Positions 1-5,743 of a stretch of DNA of 9,177 nucleotides are shown here, piece after piece; position 1 is the first letter of the stretch; the number at the start of each line of letters is the position of its first letter. The stretch lies in contig CAMAVV010000051.1 of the NCBI GenBank assembly GCA_945861815.1, positions 1-9,177 of the forward strand, read 5' to 3'. A program made the position numbers and the translations under genes. Source of the DNA: Thermoflexus hugenholtzii JAD2 (GTDB lineage Bacteria; Chloroflexota; Dehalococcoidia; SHYB01). The notes below the pieces were generated by a model, which worked only from the letters and a program-made list of their open reading frames with translations, searched no databases and was not told where the DNA came from.

Positions 1-695
1 CCGATGAGCTTCTCCGATTGCGAGCAATCGATCCATTGCCCCTGGCCGGTGCGGTTGCGGTGCTGAAGGCCATAGAGGACCGCCAGGGCGATGCCTGCTC
101 CGGCGGATGCGTCCGAATGGTTCGTCATCGGCGTCTCGGAGGGTTCGCCGTCAGGATAGGCGCGCAGCCAGGTAAAGCCGGAGAGGTCTTCCATCTGGGT
201 GCCGAAGCCGCGATGGCCCGCGTAAGGACCGCGCGCGCCCATGCCGCTGGAAGAGACCATCACCAGGTCTGGCTAGACCATGCGCAGGTCGTCATAGCCC
301 ACGCCGAGCTTGTCCATGACGCCGGGCGAGCTGTTCTCGATGAGCACGTCGGAGATGGAGGCTAGGCGACGCACGATCTCCACTCCCTCCGGCTTCATGA
401 GGTCGACGGTGAAGCTGTGCTTGTTGCGCGCCGCCGAGTTGAACATGGCGTGCCGGTTCCAGGGGCGCTCTCCGGGGTCTTTGTTGGGATATGCGCCGCC
501 GATGGAGCCGAGGGTTTCCACGAGGGCCTTTGAGGGGCGGGCCATGAAGCCGCGCGTGTTCCACTGCCATCGCTGTATCGATTCGATAAGGATGACCTCT
601 GCGCCCAGGTCGGCGAGGACCATGCCGGCGTAGGGGCCGGCCCAGGTGTAGGTGTTCGCCATGACGCGCACGCCTTCCAGCGGGAGGGAGGCCAT
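1..695 (-). pseudogene. Family III (CaiB/BaiF) CoA-transferase, interrupted by in-frame TAG, 3' end outside window
   Basis: Family III CoA-transferases move CoA between carboxylic acids in the cytosol through an enzyme-bound aspartyl anhydride. Translation from ATG 695-693 gives the family N-terminus (LEGVRV, then WAGPYAGMVLADLGAEVI at about residues 13-30) and SDVLIENSSPGVMDKLG near 120-136. After 140 codons a TAG at 275-273 stops the frame. The same frame then stays open to the window edge and encodes PDLVMVSSSGMG, HSDASAGAG and TGQGQWIDCSQSE, plainly the rest of the same domain. Asp195 (counting the stop as residue 141) lies 25 residues before the Gln ending TGQGQ, where formyl-CoA transferase has its catalytic Asp169. 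The start is chosen at 695 rather than the in-frame ATG at 758 because it overlaps the upstream stop (TGATG), a sign of translational coupling, and GGGGGTG lies just upstream. The TAG may be a real nonsense mutation or a sequence error. The substrate is not identifiable. Confidence 0.85.
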
Positions 696-1909
696 CAGAG
701 CACCCCCGCTTGCCGCATATGCACCAGGTCGTGCTTGCTGAAGCCCATCTGGCCGCAATAGACCTCTTCATTGTGCTGGCCCAGGCGGGGTGCAGCCACC
801 CAATCCTTCGAAGGTGACTTTGTCATCTTAAGGATAGGCCCGGGGTACGTGATGACGCCCGTTTCCGGGTGCTCCAGGGGCACAAAGTAGTTGCGCGCCT
901 GGAAGTGGGGATTTTCGATGATGTCTTTGATGGTGAAGATCGCGCCGCAGAGAACGCCGTTCTTCCGGGCCGCATCCAGCACTTCCTGCTTCGTCTGCTC
1001 CAGCACCCACGGGTAGAAATACTCTGCCTCGAACTCCGAGCGGCGGTCCTCGTTGGCCTGCAGCTCCCGGGTGTTGAAGCGCGGGTCGTTCGCCAACTCA
1101 GGCATGCCCATCATGCGAACGCTATTGGCGTAGAACTGCATCCCGCCCCAGATGTTCACGTGGCCGTCCTTGCAAGCGTAGACGCCGCAGGGGTAGCCTT
1201 GACCCCTGGGGATCGTCCGCTCGATGACGTTGCCCTGGTACTGGTAACGCAGCAGCCCCGTGAGGCGGCGGTCCACTGTGCCGGCCTCCGATTCGAAGAT
1301 CGAATAATCGATGTGCTGGCCGATGCCGTTATAGCGCGCGCCGTAATAGCCGATCATGGTTGCGACGGCGGCCAGATAGCCTGCGTGGAACTGGGTTGTG
1401 TTGGCAGGCAGGCGAAGAGGATAGCGGCCCAGGGGCGCGTTCCCCCACATGGGGCCGCCTGCGGCATAAAGAACCATATCCGTGCCGAGGAAATCCCGAT
1501 AGGGGCCCGTCTGCCCGTAGTTGGAGACGGAGGTGAGGATGACGAGGGGGTTCATCTCGCGCAGTACGTCGTAGCCTAAGCCCAAGCGCTCCATCGTCCC
1601 CGGCTTGAAGCTCTCGATGACCACATCGGCGTCGCGCGCGAGCTCCTTCACGATCTCCACGCCGAGTGAGGACTTGAGGTTGAGGGTGATGCTGCGCTTA
1701 TTGGTGTTGATATCGAGGAAGAGGCCGCTGCGGTCGGCGCCTGGAATGTCGTGAAGAAAGGGGCCGGTATCGCGAGCCGGGTCGCCCTCCGGCCGCTCGA
1801 CCTTCAGCACATCCGCGCCGAAGTCAGCCAGCAGCTTCGTGGCGCAGGGGCCGGCGATGTGGTGTGTAAGGTCCAGGACCTTGATGCCTTGAAGGGCTGC
1901 GTTCTCCAT
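695..1909 (-). CDS. Family III (CaiB/BaiF) CoA-transferase, catalytic Asp position occupied by Gln
   Basis: A full-length family III CoA-transferase of 404 residues, the usual size. The N-terminus has LQGIKVLDLTHHIAGP and LLADFGADVLKVERPEGDPAR at about residues 6-46. DADVVIESFKPGTMERLGLGYD follows at 93-114, then TSVSNYGQTGPYRDFLGTD (126-144), the GIGQHIDYSIFESE segment (195-208) and a glycine loop NIWGGMQF. Counting back 25 residues from Gln198 of the GIGQ motif gives Gln173 (CAG, 1393-1391), where active members and the neighbouring gene have Asp. As written it therefore lacks the nucleophile used to form the aspartyl-CoA intermediate. It starts 18 bases after the crotonase stop and overlaps the next gene by one base, so the three form one operon. 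A likely reading is that this is the non-catalytic or regulatory half of a heteromeric enzyme with the Asp-bearing neighbour, but a separate enzyme with other chemistry is possible. Confidence 0.93.
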   Translation of the reverse strand: MENAALQGIKVLDLTHHIAGPCATKLLADFGADVLKVERPEGDPARDTGPFLHDIPGADRSGLFLDINTNKRSITLNLKSSLGVEIVKELARDADVVIESFKPGTMERLGLGYDVLREMNPLVILTSVSNYGQTGPYRDFLGTDMVLYAAGGPMWGNAPLGRYPLRLPANTTQFHAGYLAAVATMIGYYGARYNGIGQHIDYSIFESEAGTVDRRLTGLLRYQYQGNVIERTIPRGQGYPCGVYACKDGHVNIWGGMQFYANSVRMMGMPELANDPRFNTRELQANEDRRSEFEAEYFYPWVLEQTKQEVLDAARKNGVLCGAIFTIKDIIENPHFQARNYFVPLEHPETGVITYPGPILKMTKSPSKDWVAAPRLGQHNEEVYCGQMGFSKHDLVHMRQAGVL

Positions 1910-1927
1910 TCGGTGCTCGTGCCTTGC

Positions 1928-2731
1928 CTAGTTGTCCGTCTTCGGCGGCGCCCAGACGGGCTTGCGCCGTTCGACGAAGGCCAGGGAACCTTCGCGGACG
2001 TCCTGATGAACGTTGTGCTCGCCGATGACCTTCCAGCCGTACTCCATCCCCTCTTCGCGCCCGTAGTTCAGGCTGCCCCATATCGCCTTCTTGGAGTCGA
2101 TCATCGACTGCGGCGAGTTGGCGAGGAGCATCTTCGCCAGTTCCCGGGCGCGCGCCATGAGGCGGTCCTTCGGCACGACTTCGCTGATCATGCCGAGTTC
2201 GAAGGCGCGCTGGGCGCTCATGCGCTCCTGCCCGCCCATCAGGGACATGCGCATGACGGCCTCGAAGGGCATGCGGCGCACCAGGCCGATGGGCTCGTGG
2301 CCGGAGACCAGGCCCACCTTCACGTGGGTATCGAAGAACGTGGCGTGGTCGGCGGCGATGACGATGTCGCTGTCCGAGACGAAGTGGAGGCCGCCGCCGA
2401 CGGCCATGCCGTTGATGGCGGTGATGATGGGCTTCCAGCATTCATTGTGGATGCCCGTGAAGTAGAGGTCCCGGTGCTTCTCGTCGGCCTTTCGGATAGG
2501 CGACGAGTCGGCGGCCATCCCCTTCACGTCGATGCCGGTGCAGAAGGCGCGGTCCCCGGCTCCGGTGACGATGGCGACGATGATTTTGGGGTCTTTCTTG
2601 ATATCGGCCCAGGCCTCCTGCATCTCTTCGTTCATCACCCAGTTGAGGGCGTTCAACACCTCAGGGCGGTTCAGCGTGACCGTTGCGATGCCTTCCGACT
2701 TGTCATACAGGATCGTCTTGAAGTTGTGCAT
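1928..2731 (-). CDS. Enoyl-CoA hydratase/isomerase (crotonase) family protein with both catalytic Glu replaced by His
   Basis: A crotonase-fold protein of 267 residues, a normal single-domain length; these proteins act on acyl-CoA thioesters. It has GIATVTLNRPEVLNALN at 14-30, the first oxyanion-hole segment GAGDRAFCTGIDVKGM at 57-72, and the second, AINGMAVGGGLHFVSDSDIVIA, at 105-126. MSAQRAFELGMISEVV follows at 171-186. Rat mitochondrial hydratase has Glu144 in GGGCE and Glu164 in FGQPE. Here the same positions read GGGLH (His116) and FFDTH (His136), still 20 residues apart. CoA binding and oxyanion stabilisation look intact, but classical hydration is unlikely. The start at 2731 is preferred over the upstream in-frame codon at 2761 because GGGAGG lies about 7 bases before it and the conserved fold begins here. 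First gene of the operon behind the promoter at 2801-2828. The exact reaction is unknown. Confidence 0.92.
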   Translation of the reverse strand: MHNFKTILYDKSEGIATVTLNRPEVLNALNWVMNEEMQEAWADIKKDPKIIVAIVTGAGDRAFCTGIDVKGMAADSSPIRKADEKHRDLYFTGIHNECWKPIITAINGMAVGGGLHFVSDSDIVIAADHATFFDTHVKVGLVSGHEPIGLVRRMPFEAVMRMSLMGGQERMSAQRAFELGMISEVVPKDRLMARARELAKMLLANSPQSMIDSKKAIWGSLNYGREEGMEYGWKVIGEHNVHQDVREGSLAFVERRKPVWAPPKTDN

Positions 2732-2800
2732 CGCCCGCCTCCCTTGGCGCGCCGCAGGCAAACGAGGGTATCAGTCGTACAGTGGCCTCCGGCGCTGGCT

Positions 2801-2828
2801 ATTATACCGGGGAGCAAAGAGAGGTCAA
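2801..2828 (-). promoter_or_regulatory. Sigma70-type promoter for the crotonase/CoA-transferase operon
   Basis: On the minus strand, -35 TTGACC (2828-2823) and a perfect -10 TATAAT (2806-2801) are separated by 16 bases. The predicted start of transcription near 2794 leaves a leader of about 60 bases before the ATG at 2731. No other gene lies between. Confidence 0.75.
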
Positions 2829-2890
2829 TCAGTTGAAACGTAGCCTCTCGCGCTTTTGCTGACCGCTCGTACGACGCAATCACCCGTATT

Positions 2891-2928
2891 CCATGCTCCT
2901 TGTCCCATGCTCCCGCTGTCTGTAGAAT
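2891..2928 (+). promoter_or_regulatory. Sigma70-type promoter for the GH57-like/cyclase operon, with 9-bp direct repeat
   Basis: -35 TTGTCC (2900-2905) and -10 TAGAAT (2923-2928) are separated by 17 bases, about 48 bases before the TTG start at 2977. CCATGCTCC occurs twice, at 2891-2899 and 2905-2913, flanking the -35 box at a 14-bp interval. This is a possible operator, or chance. The promoter fires away from the minus-strand promoter at 2801-2828, so 2732-2976 is a divergent control region with no gene. Confidence 0.55.
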
Positions 2929-2976
2929 GCGCCGTGGCGGCCTATCGCCTATCTCATACCTGGAGAACAACGAGCT

Positions 2977-3792
2977 TTGTACTGGTGCCACCTTCTCAAT
3001 TTCTTTCAGCCCGACTTCAAAAGCGACGATGTCATTCGCAAGGCAGCGAACGTCTGCTATCTCCCGCTCATCGAGATTTTCGAGGCGAATCCCAAGGCCC
3101 ACATCACCGTGAACTTCGATGGCCGCCTGGCGGAGCGCCTTGACGCCGTCGGCCACGGCGACGTGATGCAGCGCCTCGCCGCCCTGGTGAAACGGGGCCA
3201 GGTGGAGATGACCGCAAGCGCCTTCGGTAGCAAGCCGTTGAACACCCTTCCCCCAAGTGAGGCGACGGCCCTCATCGAGCAAAACACCAAGGTCTGCCAT
3301 AAATATTTCGGCGACGCCTATACGCCGGCCGGCTTCTTTCCCCCGGAGATGTCCTACGCTCCAGCTCTCGCCCCCATCATCAAGAGCCACGGCTACAAGT
3401 GGATCGCGATGGATGAGATGGGCCACAGCGGGAAGCCAGGCGCTGCTAAGGCCGACCGTGTCTACAAGATGAACAGCGCCATTGGCCTGCAGGTGCTCTT
3501 CCGCGACCGCTCTATCAGCACCGGCATCCTCTACGGCTCCTTTGCTGATGTGAAGTCCATGCAGGAGGCGATCCATGCTCGCGGCGCACAGAATGCTTAC
3601 ATCTTTACGGGCATCGAGGCGGATGTGTACGGTATGCGCCGCACCCAGCCGCGCGAGCTCCTCGCCGAGATCATCAAGCAGACACAGATGGAGATGGTGA
3701 CGGTCTCCGAACTGCTTGCTCTGGTCAAAGTTGTGGAAGAGGTCAGCCCGGTCCCGGCTTCGTGGAGCACCTGGGACACGCTGGCATTTTAG
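2977..3792 (+). CDS. GH57-like (glycoside hydrolase/deacetylase beta-alpha barrel) protein, compact, TTG start
   Basis: Resembles the N-terminal catalytic barrel of glycoside hydrolase family 57, which cleaves or transfers alpha-glucans. Landmarks in order: YWCHLLNFFQP at 2-12 (GH57 motif 1, His5), ITVNFDGRLAERL at 43-55, RGQVEMTASAFGSKPLNTLPP at 73-93, GFFPPEM at 119-125 (Glu124 at the nucleophile position), GYKWIAMDE at 139-147, VLFRDRSIS at 173-181 (Asp177 at the general-acid position) and FTGIEADVYGMRR at 210-222. In the last motif the familiar DGE...GHHR reads EAD...GMRR. At 271 residues it stops right after the barrel and lacks the C-terminal helical part of full enzymes. The start is TTG: no ATG or GTG exists in frame after the stop at 2923-2925, GGAG (2962-2965) sits 11 bases upstream, and the domain begins at once. 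It is followed 21 bases later by the cyclase-family gene. Fold assignment is firm; activity is uncertain. Confidence 0.8.
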   Translation: MYWCHLLNFFQPDFKSDDVIRKAANVCYLPLIEIFEANPKAHITVNFDGRLAERLDAVGHGDVMQRLAALVKRGQVEMTASAFGSKPLNTLPPSEATALIEQNTKVCHKYFGDAYTPAGFFPPEMSYAPALAPIIKSHGYKWIAMDEMGHSGKPGAAKADRVYKMNSAIGLQVLFRDRSISTGILYGSFADVKSMQEAIHARGAQNAYIFTGIEADVYGMRRTQPRELLAEIIKQTQMEMVTVSELLALVKVVEEVSPVPASWSTWDTLAF

Positions 3793-3800
3793 CGACGAAA

Positions 3801-3809
3801 AGGAGGAGG
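3801..3809 (+). promoter_or_regulatory. Strong ribosome binding site for the cyclase-family gene
   Basis: AGGAGGAGG ends 4 bases before ATG 3814 and lies in the 21-base gap after the GH57-like stop. It fixes the start and supports one transcript for both genes. Confidence 0.8.
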
Positions 3810-3813
3810 CTCG

Positions 3814-4809
3814 ATGACTGAAAAACTGCGATGGAAGCCGCCGTCCTACACCGTGGATGCCAAGGGCAAGGTGATGGGCTATGTGAATAAGGACGTCAAC
3901 AACTGGGGCAAGTGGGGCCCCGACGACGAGCGCGGCACCATGAACTATATCGACGCCCAGACGGTCATTGCCGCGACCAAGCTCGTCAAACGGGGCAAGG
4001 TCATCAGCCTAGCGCTGAACATCGACCCCTCGGCGCCCTTCAACCGAGCGACGCCTATCAAGTGGATGTCATCGACGAGCGCCGACGGCATGCTTTTGCC
4101 AACGGAAAAACTTTATTACCCTGGCTTGCAGGTGAACGACGATTGGATAACGATGCCCCTTCAGTGTTCCACCCAGTGGGATGGCCTTTCCCATTTCTGC
4201 TACGAGGATGTGATGTACAACGGCTTTTGGGGCGGCGATGTCTCGGCCTCCCAGGGGCTGACGCACCTTGGCATCCACCAGCTCCGGGAATCCATCGTGG
4301 GACGCGGCGTGCTGCTGGATATCGCGCGCTACAAGGGCGTGGAGTTCATGACGCCCGGCAGCCCGGTGACAGCGCAGGACCTCGAGGGATGCGCGAAGAA
4401 GCAGGGTGTTCAGATCAAGCGCGGCGACATCGTCTTGGTGCGCACAGGCCACCTTGAGCGATGGCCGAAGATCCCCATGAACGAGCGCATGGCCTGGATA
4501 CGCGGCGGCGAACCAGGGATGGGCGTTTCGTCCGCAGGCTGGCTCCATGAAAAGCAGGTGGCGGCGGTCGCCGTAGACAATTCAGCCGCCGAGGTGACGC
4601 CCTTTGAGGACCCCAAGTCGCCGCGCGCATTTCCCTGGCATGTGCAGGTGATACGCAACCTTGGCTTGCAGGTCGGCGAGTATTGGAAGCTGGACGTTCT
4701 GGCCCAAGACTGCGCCCAGGACGGCGTCTACGAGTTCTTCCTCTCTGCGCCGCCGCTCAACATCACGAATGCTGTCGGCAGTCCCCTGAGCCCGGTGGCT
4801 ATTAAGTAA
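3814..4809 (+). CDS. Cyclase family protein (PF04199, kynurenine formamidase-like metal hydrolase fold)
   Basis: Members of this family are metal-dependent amidases or hydrolases such as kynurenine formamidase and isatin hydrolase. The protein has 331 residues, longer than KynB, with an extended N-terminus (WGKWGPDDERGTMNYI at 31-46) typical of the larger subgroup. The signature HxGTHxDxPxH appears as QCSTQWDGLSH at 118-127 plus neighbours: the two metal-binding His positions are Gln118 and Gln121, while Asp123 and His127 are kept. RGDIVLVRTGHLERW (203-217), AVAVDNSAAEV (251-261) and FPWHVQVIRNLGLQVGEYWKLD (273-294, with His276 and Glu289 as likely site residues) complete the fold. From memory, the TQWDGLxH form recurs in a large uncharacterised subgroup, so the Gln residues look like a subgroup trait. 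Second gene of the operon with the GH57-like gene, and followed by a terminator. The substrate is unknown; ring opening of a cyclic amide or ester is plausible. Confidence 0.92.
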   Translation: MTEKLRWKPPSYTVDAKGKVMGYVNKDVNNWGKWGPDDERGTMNYIDAQTVIAATKLVKRGKVISLALNIDPSAPFNRATPIKWMSSTSADGMLLPTEKLYYPGLQVNDDWITMPLQCSTQWDGLSHFCYEDVMYNGFWGGDVSASQGLTHLGIHQLRESIVGRGVLLDIARYKGVEFMTPGSPVTAQDLEGCAKKQGVQIKRGDIVLVRTGHLERWPKIPMNERMAWIRGGEPGMGVSSAGWLHEKQVAAVAVDNSAAEVTPFEDPKSPRAFPWHVQVIRNLGLQVGEYWKLDVLAQDCAQDGVYEFFLSAPPLNITNAVGSPLSPVAIK

Positions 4810-4830
4810 GGGCCCAGCCGAGCAAGAGAT

Positions 4831-4870
4831 AAAGAAACGGCCCGCTTTAAGCGGGCCGTTTCTTTTTGTT
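4831..4870. terminator. Bidirectional rho-independent terminator between convergent genes
   Basis: AAAGAAACGGCCCGC and GCGGGCCGTTTCTTT (4831-4845 and 4851-4865) form a perfect 15-bp stem around a 5-base loop, with T-rich tails on both strands. It sits 21 bases after the cyclase-family stop and 21 bases after the ABM-gene stop read from the other side, so it can end both transcripts. Confidence 0.92.
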
Positions 4871-4886
4871 CGACGCTATGGACTTG

Positions 4887-5204
4887 TTACGCCGTAACAG
4901 GTTCGGCGTGACGCTCGGAGACGATGTCCAGGAGAAGCTCCTGGGTGCCAGGCTGCGCGAGGCGCTGGAGCTTGGCGCGAAGGGCGATGGTGTGATCGAG
5001 CACGGCGCTGCGGTCTGCGGCGTCGCGGCTCTCCCACACGCTGATGCGCGCCAGGAGGCCGGCATCCTCGAGGCCATCGAGGGTGTAGCCTTCGATGAAG
5101 CCAGGCTGCCCGGCGAGGTGATCGCCAAGCTCGGCGAGGGTCCCGGCAACGTCCTTCTCAAAGCCCTTCTGGGGGCGGATGATTGTTTCGCGGATGATTT
5201 TCAT
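4887..5204 (-). CDS. Antibiotic biosynthesis monooxygenase (ABM)-like dimeric alpha/beta-barrel protein
   Basis: A 105-residue protein of the size and pattern of the ABM/dimeric alpha-beta barrel group. It has a first beta strand (MKIIRETIIRPQKGFE), an alpha-helical section, PGFIEGYTLDGLED (34-47), the strand-containing LLARISVWESRDAADRSAV (50-68) and a C-terminal helix and strand (LLLDIVSER, 90-98). Family members include cofactor-free quinol oxygenases, haem-degrading enzymes and proteins without known activity. The sequence alone does not choose between them, and no haem ligand is recognised. The start is well fixed: AGGAG lies 7 bases before ATG 5204-5202. It lies 59 bases downstream of a 52-residue gene on the same strand and ends at the terminator at 4831-4870, so the two small genes are probably co-transcribed. 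Confidence 0.8.
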   Translation of the reverse strand: MKIIRETIIRPQKGFEKDVAGTLAELGDHLAGQPGFIEGYTLDGLEDAGLLARISVWESRDAADRSAVLDHTIALRAKLQRLAQPGTQELLLDIVSERHAEPVTA

Positions 5205-5263
5205 TGAATAACTCCTGTAGTTAGCGTCCTGTTTGGGATCGCTACATCTCTAAGCGGTTTCGG

Positions 5264-5422
5264 TTAGACGGCCCAGTAGGTGGCCGCTGTCCATGCTGTC
5301 AGGTCGAAGTCACGGGAAGCGCGCATGGGTCTCGCATGGGTCTCGCCCATGTCCTCGAGAAGCGCAGCAACTTCCGCGTCGTAAGGCCTTGGCTCTTCGA
5401 CACTTGCAAGAATCGCGTTCAT
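5264..5422 (-). CDS. Small hypothetical protein, 52 residues
   Basis: A short open frame starting at ATG 5422-5420 with a near-ideal ribosome binding site (AAGGAG about 8 bases upstream) and ending at TAA 5266-5264. The product starts MNAILASVEEPRPYDAEVAA and ends DLTAWTAATYWAV. The first half is acidic and probably helical (AEVAALLEDM); the last 15 residues are hydrophobic and aromatic. No family is recognised and there is no signal peptide or clear membrane segment. An 11-bp tandem duplication (5322-5343) lies within it: with one copy removed the frame would stop after about 33 residues, so the present C-terminus depends on it. The neighbouring ABM-like gene follows 59 bases downstream on the same strand. 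The function could be linked to that protein, but this is inference. Confidence 0.55.
   Translation of the reverse strand: MNAILASVEEPRPYDAEVAALLEDMGETHARPMRASRDFDLTAWTAATYWAV
5322..5346. repeat. 11-bp tandem duplication inside the 52-codon gene
   Basis: CGCATGGGTCT is repeated head to tail at 5322-5332 and 5333-5343, with a third partial copy CGC at 5344-5346. Eleven bases is not a multiple of three, so gain or loss of a unit changes the reading frame. Confidence 0.9.
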
Positions 5423-5476
5423 CTGAACAACTCCTTCGTTAATGCCACTCGCTGTTTGTGGTCATTACGAGTTCAG

Positions 5477-5504
5477 TCTATATGGCAGTGGATAGTTGAG
5501 CAAA
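5477..5504 (-). promoter_or_regulatory. Possible promoter for the 52-codon gene and ABM-like gene
   Basis: On the minus strand TATAGA (5482-5477) is preceded by TTTGCT (5504-5499) at a spacing of 16 bases, about 55 bases before the ATG at 5422. The -35 box is weak. Confidence 0.35.
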
Positions 5505-5743
5505 ATGCAAAAAACAGACAACAGATAACGGACTTTATCGTCACAATCCAGGTTGGATTAGCCTAATTAGCAAATGGGAGCCACAAACGTACACGAATCG
5601 TTGCGGATTTCGTCACAAATGAAGTGAGTCATCCTTGCTGAAACTCGTCGAAATCAGATTTTGAATCTGTTGAGGGATACGGCTAGACAGTGAGATTTTA
5701 GAGTGCGGTATTAGACCACGTCTGCAAGGCCAGCAGGCCAGTC
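5505..5743. other. AT-richer intergenic region with short repeats, no gene recognised
   Basis: Lies between the putative promoter at 5477-5504 and the SDR stop. TCGTCACAA occurs twice, at 5538-5546 and 5610-5618. GATTTCG (5606-5612) and CGAAATC (5649-5655) form an inverted pair. CAGATT and AATCTG frame a hairpin at 5656-5669. AATCC and GGATT flank a short spacer near 5545-5559. These could be operator elements for the minus-strand genes below. I see no convincing open frame, tRNA or terminator here. Confidence 0.5.

Noticed and set aside
869..1579. Long plus-strand open frame (236 codons) opposite the CoA-transferase
   Set aside because: It is antisense to a clear 404-residue family protein, has no ribosome binding site and no recognisable domain; GC-rich shadow frame.
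1751..2836. Plus-strand open frame of 361 codons spanning two minus-strand genes
   Set aside because: It crosses the CoA-transferase/crotonase junction and runs through the minus-strand promoter; composition is that of an antisense shadow.
2671..3576. Minus-strand frame of 301 codons across the divergent promoters
   Set aside because: It overlaps the GH57-like gene and both promoters and has no family signature.
5640..5690. tRNA-like anticodon arm (CAGATTTTGAATCTG)
   Set aside because: The loop resembles an anticodon loop, but the stem has only 4 usable pairs and there is no GGTTCGA T-arm or acceptor stem on either strand.
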